The translations under genes were made by a program, and so were the position numbers. Shown piece after piece: positions 51,977-59,721 of a DNA stretch of 64,000 nt. A model generated the notes under the pieces. It did not search any database. It was not told where the DNA came from and worked only from the letters and a program-made list of their open reading frames with translations. The stretch comes from Akkermansiaceae bacterium (lineage in GTDB: Bacteria > Verrucomicrobiota > Verrucomicrobiia > Verrucomicrobiales > DEV007): NCBI GenBank assembly GCA_024233085.1, contig JACKQC010000007.1, forward strand, positions 154,213 to 218,212, given 5' to 3'. Positions within the stretch are counted from its first letter, which is position 1; the number at the start of each line of letters is the position of its first letter.

Positions 51977-54571
51977 GTGAAGATTCTCCGCTTTTGTCGT
52001 GTAATGGCTCTGTTTGTCGCGCTGGCCTCGGCCCCGGTTTTCGCGAAGGAGCCGGAAAAAATCGACGCCGATCTCCTCGTCGTCGGCGCGACGGAGTCGG
52101 GATGGGCGGCGGCGATCCAGGCGGCGCGGATGGGGGTCGAGTCGGTCGTCATCGTCCACGACGGGACGTGGTTTGGCGGACAATACACCGAGCAGGCGCT
52201 GGCCTGCGTCGACGAGAACAAAGGCGTCGGCAAGGTCGGCTGGGGCGTGGATTGGCACCCGATGAAGCGGTCCTTCCACCGAAGCGGCCTGTTCAAGGAA
52301 TTGATGGACCGGATCGAGGCCGCCAACACGGAGAAATACGGTTCGCCGATGCCGGGCCGGCCGTGGCACGGACCCTCGACCTTTCGCCCCGCCGAGGCGG
52401 AGGCGGCTTTTCGCGGGCTGATCCAGCCGTATCTCGATTCCGGCCGGGTGCGGGCGATCTGGAAGCGCCATCCCGTCGCGGCGGACGTGGATCGGTCGGA
52501 CGCGGCGCATCCGCGACTCCGGGGACTGACCTTCGCGCCGATCGACCTGTGGACGGGAAAAAGCGGGGAGCCCGACCTGGTGGTGACCGCGAAGCTGACC
52601 ATCGACGCCTCGGACTGGGGCGACGCCATCCAGGTGTCGGGAACAGCCTACGAGTGCGGTCCGGACCCGAAGTCGCGCTACGGCGAACCGAGCGCGCCGG
52701 ACGATTTGGCGGACTTTCCGCACAACGAACTCAACCCCATCACGTGGGCGATGATCGTGGCGGAATCCGACGGCGACACCCCCATCCCGCGTCCTCCGCG
52801 CTTCGATGACCGTTGCTACCCGCGATCGACGCCCCAAAGCCGGGAGGCGTTCGCCAAGTTGCGGTGGGACCGGCCCGCGCGCCTGGGCAGCATCCCGGCC
52901 TGGCCGCCGGGCGGCGCCGAAAAATCCTCGCCGCGCCAGCTCACGATTTTTTCTGTCCGGCGCATCGTGGACGGCCACACGAGCCGGGATGGGAAGACGA
53001 GCGTCCTGCTCAATTACACCAACGGCCAGGACTACCCGCTGGAACGGCTCCCGAAGCGGGTCGCGGACGCGCTCGAAGCCACCGAAGCGGGGGCGTCACG
53101 GAAGAACCTCGTCGAAATGACGCGCGAGCAGCGCCAGATCGTCTTCGACGACGCCAAGGCGCATTCGCTCGGCCTGCTCTTTCATCTTCAGCAATTCGTT
53201 CACGACCGGGCGGACGACACCACAAACAGCTTTCGGCATTTTCACCTGAGCGACGAGTTTGGCACGCCGGACAAATTGCCGCCGAAGCCCTACATCCGCG
53301 AATCGCTGCGTCTGAAGGCGATGTACATGATGCGCGAACAGGACGCCCGCAACCGCGACGGCGAGACGAAAGAGCGGGCGAGGGAGCGCTTCGCCCATGT
53401 GATGTATCCGGACGGGTTGTTTGCCTGGCAGTTTCACTACGACTTTCACAACACCGGCCGCGCCTACCTGATGGACGAGGGCGAGGAAGGCCCGTGGATC
53501 GACTACGAAAAACCGAACCGGCACACGCGATTCGTCAGCGACCGGGCGCTGTTCCCGCTGCGGAGCCTGGTTCCGGAGTCGATGGACGGCCTGCTCGGCG
53601 CTCAGGGAAACGTGGGCTTCAGCAGCATCGTGAGCGCGGCGATCCGCCTGCACGACCAGCGCGTTCACATTGGCCAGGCGGCCGGGGCGACGGCGGCGGT
53701 AAGTCTGCGCGAGCGGGTCGATCCGCGCGCGATCGTCCACGACCGCGGTCTGCTGGAGGCGGTCCGGGACGGGCTCTGCTCGGAGAAAATGGAGGGCGTG
53801 CCGCTGGCGATCTGGCCCTATCGGGATCTGAAACCGGGGGATCCGGATTTTGTCGCCGCGAACCGGCTGGCCGCGGCGGGGGTTTTGAAGGTGGAGGCGG
53901 AGGCGGTCGACTTCGCCGGCCGGGCGGCGCCGGGTTTTCCGCCGGACTGGGACATGCCGCGGTTTCCCGTTTCCGAAAACGGCGACGCCGACGGCGACAC
54001 CATTCCCGACCGGGATGACGCGCTGCTTTTCACGCCAAACGAACCGATCGTCTGGTCGGTCGAGAAAGTGGAGGCCACGGCGGAGAATGACGGCCTCATC
54101 GATCCCGGATTGTTGAAAAATCCCGCCGCTCGCCGTTTTGACTTCGCCGGCAAGGGCATCCCGGTGACGGAGGGCTTCGAGCGGGACGCGGGCGCGCCGT
54201 ATTCCGGGGAGCGCGGCCACGGCTGGGCGCGCGATCTTTCCGCCAACCAGCGCCGTCGCCAGGCGGTGGCCGAGCCGTATCGCGACGCCTTTCTCTTCAC
54301 CCGCGGCGAGGACACGTGGGAGTGCGCGGTCGCGGACGGTCGCTACCGGGTGACGGTGTGCGTCGGCGACGCCGGGCACGAGCAACCGGGCCAGAACGTG
54401 CGCGTCGAGGGGGCGAGACCGGTCGATGACGAATACACGGCGGCGGGAATTTTTCGCGAGGCCGCCGTTGAGGTGGCGGTGGCGGACGGACGGCTGACGG
54501 TGACAATGGGCCGGCCGGGGGCGCGGACGAACACCTGTCTCGTCTGGCTGGCATTTGAACGGCTGCCCTGA
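51977..54571 (+). CDS. Secreted FAD-dependent oxidoreductase with C-terminal accessory domains
   Basis: 864 residues. A signal peptide ends at VFAKEPEK. Residues 30-620 match the FAD-dependent oxidoreductase family PF12831: dinucleotide-binding LLVVGATESGWAAAIQAARMG, WFGGQYTEQALACVD, and later RSLVPESMDGLLGAQGNVGF with QRVHIGQAAGATAAV. A short Asp-rich segment (GDADGDTIPDRDD) resembles a calcium-binding thrombospondin type-3 repeat. The last about 150 residues (FDFAGKGIPVTEGF to WLAFERLP) look like a beta-sandwich sugar-binding or malectin-like module. The protein probably oxidises or isomerises an exported carbohydrate, but the substrate is not known. Confidence 0.8.
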   Translation: MKILRFCRVMALFVALASAPVFAKEPEKIDADLLVVGATESGWAAAIQAARMGVESVVIVHDGTWFGGQYTEQALACVDENKGVGKVGWGVDWHPMKRSFHRSGLFKELMDRIEAANTEKYGSPMPGRPWHGPSTFRPAEAEAAFRGLIQPYLDSGRVRAIWKRHPVAADVDRSDAAHPRLRGLTFAPIDLWTGKSGEPDLVVTAKLTIDASDWGDAIQVSGTAYECGPDPKSRYGEPSAPDDLADFPHNELNPITWAMIVAESDGDTPIPRPPRFDDRCYPRSTPQSREAFAKLRWDRPARLGSIPAWPPGGAEKSSPRQLTIFSVRRIVDGHTSRDGKTSVLLNYTNGQDYPLERLPKRVADALEATEAGASRKNLVEMTREQRQIVFDDAKAHSLGLLFHLQQFVHDRADDTTNSFRHFHLSDEFGTPDKLPPKPYIRESLRLKAMYMMREQDARNRDGETKERARERFAHVMYPDGLFAWQFHYDFHNTGRAYLMDEGEEGPWIDYEKPNRHTRFVSDRALFPLRSLVPESMDGLLGAQGNVGFSSIVSAAIRLHDQRVHIGQAAGATAAVSLRERVDPRAIVHDRGLLEAVRDGLCSEKMEGVPLAIWPYRDLKPGDPDFVAANRLAAAGVLKVEAEAVDFAGRAAPGFPPDWDMPRFPVSENGDADGDTIPDRDDALLFTPNEPIVWSVEKVEATAENDGLIDPGLLKNPAARRFDFAGKGIPVTEGFERDAGAPYSGERGHGWARDLSANQRRRQAVAEPYRDAFLFTRGEDTWECAVADGRYRVTVCVGDAGHEQPGQNVRVEGARPVDDEYTAAGIFREAAVEVAVADGRLTVTMGRPGARTNTCLVWLAFERLP

Positions 54572-54695
54572 ATGGGGCGCGAAAAACCCTTGCGGTTGCC
54601 CGTTTCGGGTGGAGAATTTGCCGAAAGCGGAAAAGCGATTCATCCGGTTCCGTCGAGCTGCCAGTTACCGTTCCTTCTTTGTGGTCCCTTCTTTT

Positions 54696-54720
54696 GGGCC
54701 GAGACCTGCGATCTCGGCCC
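54696..54720 (+). promoter_or_regulatory. Hairpin in the 5' leader of the RRM gene
   Basis: A perfect 9-bp stem, GGGCCGAGA with TCTCGGCCC, encloses a 7-nt loop CCTGCGA, about 93 nt upstream of the RRM start. There is no T-tract, so it is not a simple terminator. It may act in the mRNA leader. Confidence 0.4.
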
Positions 54721-54813
54721 GCGAACCGCCCGCGAATCCAGGCCCGGCTTCCAGCCCGAACTCCCGGTGACGATAGGCCCCCGCCGAAGTTTGAGCCTGA
54801 AAGTGTTAAGAAA

Positions 54814-55272
54814 ATGAAATTGTACGTTGGAAATATTCCTTACGAAGTCACCGAAGCCGAGTTGCGCGCGATGTTCACCCCCTGGGAACCACTGCGCGAT
54901 TTTTTCTACCCGGCCGACCGGGAGACGGGTCGCCAGCGCGGGTTCGCGTTTGTGACGTTTGAAACCCGAGAGGCGGCCACGGATGCGCTTGAAAAACTGA
55001 ACGGCGCCGACTGTGGCGGTCGCCCCCTGCGTGTGAACGAGGCGGAAGAACGCCGCGGCGGCGGAGGCGGTGGCTTCCGTGGAGGCGGCGGTGGCGGCTT
55101 CCGCGGCGGCGGTGGCGGCGGCTTCCGTGGAGATCGCGGCGGTGATCGTCGTGGTGGCGGTGGCGGCGGTTATCGCGGCGGTGGCGGCGGCGGCCGTGGT
55201 GGCGGCGGCGGCGGTTATCGCGGCGGCGGCGGCGGCGGCCGCGGGCGCGGCGGTGACGGATGGGACGATTGA
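54814..55272 (+). CDS. RNA-binding protein: RRM plus Gly/Arg-rich tail
   Basis: 152 residues. Residues 1-80 form one RNA-recognition motif with RNP2 KLYVGNIPY and RNP1 RGFAFVTF. Residues 85-152 are a glycine-rich tail with many RGG, GGGGGF and GGGGGY units. Such small RRM proteins with RGG tails occur in Cyanobacteria and PVC bacteria and are often cold-induced RNA chaperones. The start MKLYVGN follows an A-rich leader. A strong terminator follows at 55325. Confidence 0.9.
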   Translation: MKLYVGNIPYEVTEAELRAMFTPWEPLRDFFYPADRETGRQRGFAFVTFETREAATDALEKLNGADCGGRPLRVNEAEERRGGGGGGFRGGGGGGFRGGGGGGFRGDRGGDRRGGGGGGYRGGGGGGRGGGGGGYRGGGGGGRGRGGDGWDD

Positions 55273-55324
55273 GTTCGATTCCCGGCCGGCACATCCCCAA
55301 ACCGATACGACTTGAAATTCAACA

Positions 55325-55371
55325 GGCCGGAGGCCGGTGACGATCGCCGGTCTCCGGCTCCTTCGTTTTTT
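55325..55371 (+). terminator. Rho-independent terminator after the RRM gene
   Basis: AGGCCGGAGGCCGG pairs with CCGGTCTCCGGCT (one G-T pair) around TGACGATCG, followed by CCTTCGTTTTTT. It is 53 bp after the RRM stop and ends just before slyD. Confidence 0.85.
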
Positions 55372-55394
55372 GCCAATTTCGTTTTTTGCCAAAC

Positions 55395-55892
55395 ATGCCT
55401 GACTCAACCATCCAGAAAGACGTCGTCGCGGCGATCCACTACACCCTGCGCAACGACGCGGGCGAGACGCTCGACTCCAGCGAGGGCGGTGAACCGCTCG
55501 AGTACCTTCATGGACACGGAAACCTCGTCTCCGGACTCGAGGACGCCCTGGCCGGAAAAGGGCCGGGCGATTCGTTGTCCGTTGCGGTGGCTCCCGAGGA
55601 GGGCTACGGCGTTTTCGACGAAAGTCTGATCTCCGAGGTGCCGCGCCAATACCTGCCGGTCGACGAAATCGAGGCCGGCATGCGTTTCAGCGCCGAAATG
55701 AACGAGGGCGGCGGGCGGCGCCTTTTCACCGTCACCGAGGTCGGGGAGGAAAACGTCACCCTCGACGGCAATCATCCCCTGGCCGGCAAGACACTGCATT
55801 TCGAAGTCAGCGTCACGGCCGTCCGCGACGCCACCGAGGACGAGATCGCCCACGGGCACGTCCATTCCGGGTGCTGCGGCGGGCATTGCTGA
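55395..55892 (+). CDS. slyD: FKBP-type peptidyl-prolyl isomerase, SlyD-like
   Basis: 165 residues from MPDSTIQKD. Cytoplasmic isomerase and chaperone, in many bacteria also involved in nickel handling. The FKBP part shows LDSSEGGEPLEYLHGHGNLVSGLEDAL, AVAPEEGYGVFDESLI and an inserted IF domain ending VSVTAVRDATEDE. The end HGHVHSGCCGGHC is a His/Cys metal-binding tail as in SlyD, though shorter than in E. coli. An in-frame TTG 3 codons upstream is less likely. Confidence 0.9.
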   Translation: MPDSTIQKDVVAAIHYTLRNDAGETLDSSEGGEPLEYLHGHGNLVSGLEDALAGKGPGDSLSVAVAPEEGYGVFDESLISEVPRQYLPVDEIEAGMRFSAEMNEGGGRRLFTVTEVGEENVTLDGNHPLAGKTLHFEVSVTAVRDATEDEIAHGHVHSGCCGGHC

Positions 55893-55922
55893 TTTCCGGC
55901 GCCGGCAGGAAAAGTCTTTTGT

Positions 55923-56681
55923 TCACGGGTTCCGCGACAGCTCGGCCAGATCGCGCCGGTTGAGCACGCGGAAGTCGCCGGTCGAGAGATCCGGCGCCCG
56001 CAGACGGCCAATGCGGACGCGCTCGAGTTCCTTCACCTTGTAGTCGAGCTTCGCGAACATCCGGCGAATCTGCCGGTTGTACCCCTGGGTGAGCACGACG
56101 GAAAGGCGGCGCCGGCTCAGCGGGCGCACCGACTCGGCCCGGGCGAGGCCCTCGGCGAGATGGATGCCCTCGGTCAGCCGCGGGATCAGCTCCGGATCGA
56201 AGGCACGGTCGAGGGCGACGAGGTATTCCTTTTCGATCCGATGGCGCGGATGGGTGAGCGCCTCGTTGAGGGAGCCTGAATTGGTCAGCAGCAGCAGGCC
56301 CTGGCTTTCCTGGTCGAGCCTGCCCACGTAGCTTAGATTGCGAAACTTTCGCGGCAGCAGGTCGTAGATCGTCTTGCGCTCCTCGGGATCGTCGCGGGTC
56401 GTCAGATAGCCGCGCGGCTTGTTCAGCAGCAGGGTCAGCTCCTGCTCGGGGCGCACGATTTTTCCGTCCACCCGGACGTGGTCGGCCGGGCTCACGCGGG
56501 TGGCGAGATCGACGGCGACTTCGCCGTTCACCTCGACCCGCCCCTCGGTGATGAAGGCCTCGCATTTTCGTCGGGAACCGTACCCGCAGGAGGCCAGGAA
56601 GCGATTCAGCCGGACGCCCTCCGGGTCGGAGGCGGCGCCGGAGGAAGCGGTCGGGCGCGGGCGTGGCGGTTCCTTTGCCAT
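55923..56681 (-). CDS. rRNA pseudouridine synthase, RsuA/RluB family
   Basis: 252 residues. An N-terminal S4 RNA-binding domain (VRLNRFLASCGYGSRRKCEAFI to VDG) is followed by the synthase domain with LLLNKPRGYLTT, the catalytic Asp in YVGRLDQESQGLLLLTNSG, IEKEYLV and LTQGYNRQIRRMF. It converts a uridine in rRNA to pseudouridine; RluB or RluF type cannot be told apart here. The first about 22 residues are a Pro/Ala-rich extension. Confidence 0.88.
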   Translation of the reverse strand: MAKEPPRPRPTASSGAASDPEGVRLNRFLASCGYGSRRKCEAFITEGRVEVNGEVAVDLATRVSPADHVRVDGKIVRPEQELTLLLNKPRGYLTTRDDPEERKTIYDLLPRKFRNLSYVGRLDQESQGLLLLTNSGSLNEALTHPRHRIEKEYLVALDRAFDPELIPRLTEGIHLAEGLARAESVRPLSRRRLSVVLTQGYNRQIRRMFAKLDYKVKELERVRIGRLRAPDLSTGDFRVLNRRDLAELSRNP

Positions 56682-56759
56682 GGCGGCGGCAGGACGGGGG
56701 GGGAAGCGGCTCGGCCGAGGCGCTCCGGGATCGGCTCGGGGCGGAAAACCGCCGCCGAC

Positions 56760-56915
56760 TCAGGCCTCGGGCTTGGTTTTGGGCATGCCCAGCGGGCTTT
56801 GGCCCTCTCTCCACTCACCGCGCGCTTTGAGCAATTTGATGCGCTCGAAGCGCTTCAGAACGCTCCGCTTGGCGCCGACGGATTTGGACGACTTGAGACT
56901 CGGGTGCTGGGACAT
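56760..56915 (-). CDS. Small basic protein of PVC bacteria
   Basis: 51 residues: MSQHPSLKSSKSVGAK, then RSVLKRFERIKLL, then a C-terminus GMPKTKPEA. This matches the small, highly basic protein family I recall as specific to Chlamydiae and Verrucomicrobia (TIGR04137); I recall an association with the ribosome but cannot verify it here. It is rich in Lys, Arg and Ser. It lies 78 bp upstream of the pseudouridine synthase on the same strand, which fits a translation context. Its presence strongly supports the PVC assignment. Confidence 0.85.
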   Translation of the reverse strand: MSQHPSLKSSKSVGAKRSVLKRFERIKLLKARGEWREGQSPLGMPKTKPEA

Positions 56916-57060
56916 GGCTCGAAGAGGGGGGAAAGGGGACTAAAACGACTTGGGTTCTGTTTCGTGGGGCGGCGACCATAGTGCAACCCCGGGCGGGATG
57001 CAAGTGGGAGCTGCCCGCGGAAAACTCGCGCGATTTCCGGTCTCGGAGTCCCGCCCCGCC

Positions 57061-57315
57061 TCACACGACCCCGCCTCCGGCCAGCGACCGCACGATGGCG
57101 ACGGCGAGCACGGCGACATTGATGTAGAGACCGGGTTTTTCCTTGCTGATGGCGCCGAAAATGATGCCCAGCACGCTGCCGGCCATCACGACCCATTGCA
57201 GCAGACCGAGGAAGGGAATCAGGCCGATGGCCATCAGGCAGAAGCAGAGAATCCCGATGAGGATGGAAAGGAAGTTCATCATGGCGGTTTTGGGGATGGT
57301 TTGTTCTCGCGGCAT
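57061..57315 (-). CDS. Small membrane protein
   Basis: 84 residues. The ATG at 57315 has GGAG 8 nt before it, so it is preferred over internal Met codons. Two membrane segments (FLSILIGILCFCLMAIGLIPF and WVVMAGSVLGIIFGAI) and a third near INVAVLAVAIVRSLAGG. No family recognised. Confidence 0.6.
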   Translation of the reverse strand: MPREQTIPKTAMMNFLSILIGILCFCLMAIGLIPFLGLLQWVVMAGSVLGIIFGAISKEKPGLYINVAVLAVAIVRSLAGGGVV

Positions 57316-57372
57316 TATCGACTCTCCAAACCAAGGGGAAAGCGATTACAAATCGGGAGGAATTTTCTTGTC

Positions 57373-57413
57373 GATTCAACAGGGTACGGTCGGTGACCCA
57401 ACCCTGTTGGGTC
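57373..57413. repeat. 41-bp palindromic element near a gene 3' end
   Basis: Arms GATTCAACAGGGT and ACCCTGTTGGGTC flank a 15-nt centre. It lies 58 bp before the small membrane gene start and 10 bp past the stop of the minus-strand lipoprotein at 57423. Confidence 0.88.
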
Positions 57414-57422
57414 CGAACCGGA

Positions 57423-57785
57423 TCAGCGACCGGTGGCCGGAAGTCCCCGCAGGGCCTGTCGGTAGCCGTCGACGGCGCCCTCCAGATCGTCGGCCGCCAT
57501 GCGCTGACTGGCTTTCAGGGCGGCTTCGTCCATTTGACGGATGCGCTCCTGGCGACGGATCACTTCGCGCTGGGCGATCGCGGGCACCGAGTCCTCCGCC
57601 GTCGGCGCCATGGCGGCCGGTTTGGAAGTCGCGGGCGCGGGGGAAGGCGTCGCCGGGGCCGGGGCCGGGCTCTGCCTTTTTCCGGCGCAACCCGCCGTTG
57701 CCGCCAGCCAGGCGAGCGCGCAGGCGGCACAGCGCCATCCGCCAAAGATTGGAGCGCGGTCGGGACGGTTTGTCGGGCGGTTCAT
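57423..57785 (-). CDS. Small lipoprotein resembling the N-terminus of verrucomicrobial secretins
   Basis: 120 residues from MNRPTNRPDRAP. A hydrophobic segment (CALAWLAATAGC) ends in a lipobox Cys. A Pro/Ala-rich stretch follows, then a helix AQREVIRRQERIRQMDEAALKASQ and DDLEGAVDGYRQALRGLP, a TPR-like unit. From memory this resembles the start of verrucomicrobial type IV pilus secretins (Amuc_1098-like), but the large downstream part is absent and the gene stops 10 bp before a palindromic element. It could be a truncated remnant or a genuine small lipoprotein. Confidence 0.5.
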   Translation of the reverse strand: MNRPTNRPDRAPIFGGWRCAACALAWLAATAGCAGKRQSPAPAPATPSPAPATSKPAAMAPTAEDSVPAIAQREVIRRQERIRQMDEAALKASQRMAADDLEGAVDGYRQALRGLPATGR

Positions 57786-57887
57786 CGGCAGGTCGAAAGG
57801 ATGGAACGAAACTGGAAACGGGATCGTAGGGAAAAATCCAACGAAAAAGAAGCGCTTGAAAGCTTTCGCGGGCGCGAAGGTTTGGAT

Positions 57888-57916
57888 TTGCCAGTGTCTT
57901 TGAAGAATTAAATAAA
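57888..57916 (+). promoter_or_regulatory. Candidate promoter for the secreted gene at 57970
   Basis: TTGCCA (57888-57893), 17 bp and AATAAA (57911-57916) in an AT-rich stretch about 50 bp upstream of the start. Confidence 0.4.
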
Positions 57917-57969
57917 ATTTAGATTTTTCAGACTTTTCAAGACTGCGATTTGGCGCATGATTGCCAATC

Positions 57970-58581
57970 ATGAATGCGAAATGGGTTTTGGGAATCTTTT
58001 GGTTGATTGGCGCGGCGCTGGTCGCGGCTCCGGGTCCGGCCCGCGCTTCGGACGAGGGGGGTGAGGGAGCCGCCATCGAGCTGGGCACGCTGCGCACCGA
58101 GGATGGGCGGACATTTCACGAGGCGCGGGCGGTTTCGGCCGACACGCTGGGGCTGACTTTCCGTCATCGCGGCGGGGTGGCGAAAATCGATTTCGAGTTG
58201 CTGAGCCGGGAGATCCGCGACCGCTACGGTTACGACAAGGCGATCGCCGAGCAAAAGGCCGAGGAAGGCAAGGACGGCGAGGCTCCAAAGACCGCGCGGG
58301 CGGCGGCGGCGGCGAAGTCACCAACTCCGGTGGAAGTCCGGCTGCGCATTCGCACGCGAACGCAGATTCGATTGCCGCAGGCGGCGGGTTGTGGGGGTTT
58401 GGCCGCCTGCCGGGCCGGGGTGCCGTGGGGCTCGTGGTGGCCGCGCTATCATCCGGCGAACAACTACGCGCTTTTTCCCTGCCGCCAGTTGGCGGAGCGG
58501 GATTTTTTGATCACCTCGGGAATTTTGCCTGTGCCGCCGGGGGTTTCGGTGTATCCAGTGCCGCGTCCGATTCGCTGGTGA
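57970..58581 (+). CDS. Secreted protein of unknown function
   Basis: 203 residues from MNAKWVLGIF. The signal peptide ends near ARASDEG. Residues 45-100 (TLRTEDGRTFHEARAVSADTLGLTF, then AKIDFELLSREIRDRYGY) fit a small beta domain that I recall in many verrucomicrobial secreted proteins. The C-terminal part is rich in Pro, Trp and Arg (GVPWGSWWPRYHPANNYALFP) and unlike known families. It is followed 6 bp later by the LURP-one-like gene. Confidence 0.6.
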   Translation: MNAKWVLGIFWLIGAALVAAPGPARASDEGGEGAAIELGTLRTEDGRTFHEARAVSADTLGLTFRHRGGVAKIDFELLSREIRDRYGYDKAIAEQKAEEGKDGEAPKTARAAAAAKSPTPVEVRLRIRTRTQIRLPQAAGCGGLAACRAGVPWGSWWPRYHPANNYALFPCRQLAERDFLITSGILPVPPGVSVYPVPRPIRW

Positions 58582-58587
58582 ACTGGC

Positions 58588-59184
58588 ATGATGCGATTTC
58601 CCCTAACCCTTTCGTTCAAGATCGTCGCCTTGGCGCCGCAGATCCGTGTCGTCGACGCCGACGGCCAGACCGTCTGTTATGTGCGGCAGAAGCTGCTGAA
58701 GCTGCGGGAGGCCGTCGAGGTTTTCACCGACGAGACGCGCGGCCATCGCCTCTGCGAGATCAAGGCGGACCGGGTGATCGATTTTTCGGCGACCTACCGT
58801 TTCATCGACAACGAGGAACGGGAGTTCGGCTCGGTGCGGCGTCGGGGGCTGCGTTCCCTGTGGCGGGCGAACTACGAAACGCAGGACGACCTGGCGCGTC
58901 CGTCGCTGGAACTGCACGAGGAGAACGGCTGGGTGAAGGTGATGGACGGCATCTTCGGCGAGTTGCCCATCCTGGGCATGTTTTCGGGTTACTTGTTTCA
59001 CCCCAGCTATCTGATTAGCCGGACCGGAGGCGGCGAGCCGCTCTATCGGGTGCGGAAGGAGCCGGCCTTCTGGGAGGGGCGTTTCTCGGTCGAAAAGCTC
59101 TCCGCCTCCGCCGACGCGGGCGACGATCTGCGGGCGGTCATGTCCGCCCTGATGATGCTGCTGCTGGAACGGCGACGGGGCTGA
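58588..59184 (+). CDS. LURP-one-like (Tubby C-terminal fold) protein
   Basis: 198 residues, tandem ATG start. Beta-rich with a pattern of strands such as IRVVDADGQTVCYVRQKLLKLREAVEVFTDE and VIDFSATYRFIDNEEREFGSV, ending in helix ALMMLLLERRRG. This matches the LURP-one/phospholipid scramblase-like family. Bacterial members are often poorly characterised. Just downstream of the secreted gene at 57970. Confidence 0.7.
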   Translation: MMRFPLTLSFKIVALAPQIRVVDADGQTVCYVRQKLLKLREAVEVFTDETRGHRLCEIKADRVIDFSATYRFIDNEEREFGSVRRRGLRSLWRANYETQDDLARPSLELHEENGWVKVMDGIFGELPILGMFSGYLFHPSYLISRTGGGEPLYRVRKEPAFWEGRFSVEKLSASADAGDDLRAVMSALMMLLLERRRG

Positions 59185-59231
59185 TCGGGAGATTTTTTTT
59201 GTCGCGGCCCGGATCGCGGAAGGTTTCCGGT

Positions 59232-59687
59232 TCAGGGTTCCGGCAAACGGAGCGGTTCCCGGCCGTATCGGTGGCGTATCCAGTCGATCGCCCGCCGCAG
59301 GGGACGGAGACGGATGAGGCGCAGTTCCAGCTTACGTTTGCCGGGGAAATCCATGATCATGAGTCCGATGAAGATGGTCAGGAATCCCTGCCCGACCACC
59401 AGGGGAATGCTGAGCACCAGCCCGGTCAGCACCAGGAGACCGCCAAGGAGGTTTTTCAGGATCAGTCCGCTCCAGCGCAGGACGGGGTGTCGGTCCTTCA
59501 GCCGATCCCCGTCGGCGGCCTCGGCTTCGGGCATGAAGTAATCCGCGCCGATCCGTGTCACCAGAACGGGCACCGCGATGAGGGCGCCCAGGAAGGTGAC
59601 GATCGAGGCGACGCCCAGCCAGGTGGCCAGCGTCTGGTTCGATTTGACCCATTCGATCACACGATCAGGGGAATCGATCCGGGCCAA
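59232..59687 (-). CDS. Membrane protein with PGPGW-like segment
   Basis: 151 residues from a TTG at 59687; a GTG at 59660 is an alternative. Two or three membrane segments: TWLGVASIVTFLGALIAVPV and LLGGLLVLTGLVLSIPLVVG followed by FLTIFIGLMIMDFPGKRKLE, which resembles the PGPGW transmembrane family. The C-terminus is basic. Function unknown. Confidence 0.6.
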   Translation of the reverse strand: MARIDSPDRVIEWVKSNQTLATWLGVASIVTFLGALIAVPVLVTRIGADYFMPEAEAADGDRLKDRHPVLRWSGLILKNLLGGLLVLTGLVLSIPLVVGQGFLTIFIGLMIMDFPGKRKLELRLIRLRPLRRAIDWIRHRYGREPLRLPEP

Positions 59688-59721
59688 AACGCAACCGTCT
59701 CTTGACCGGGGAGGGTGGAGA

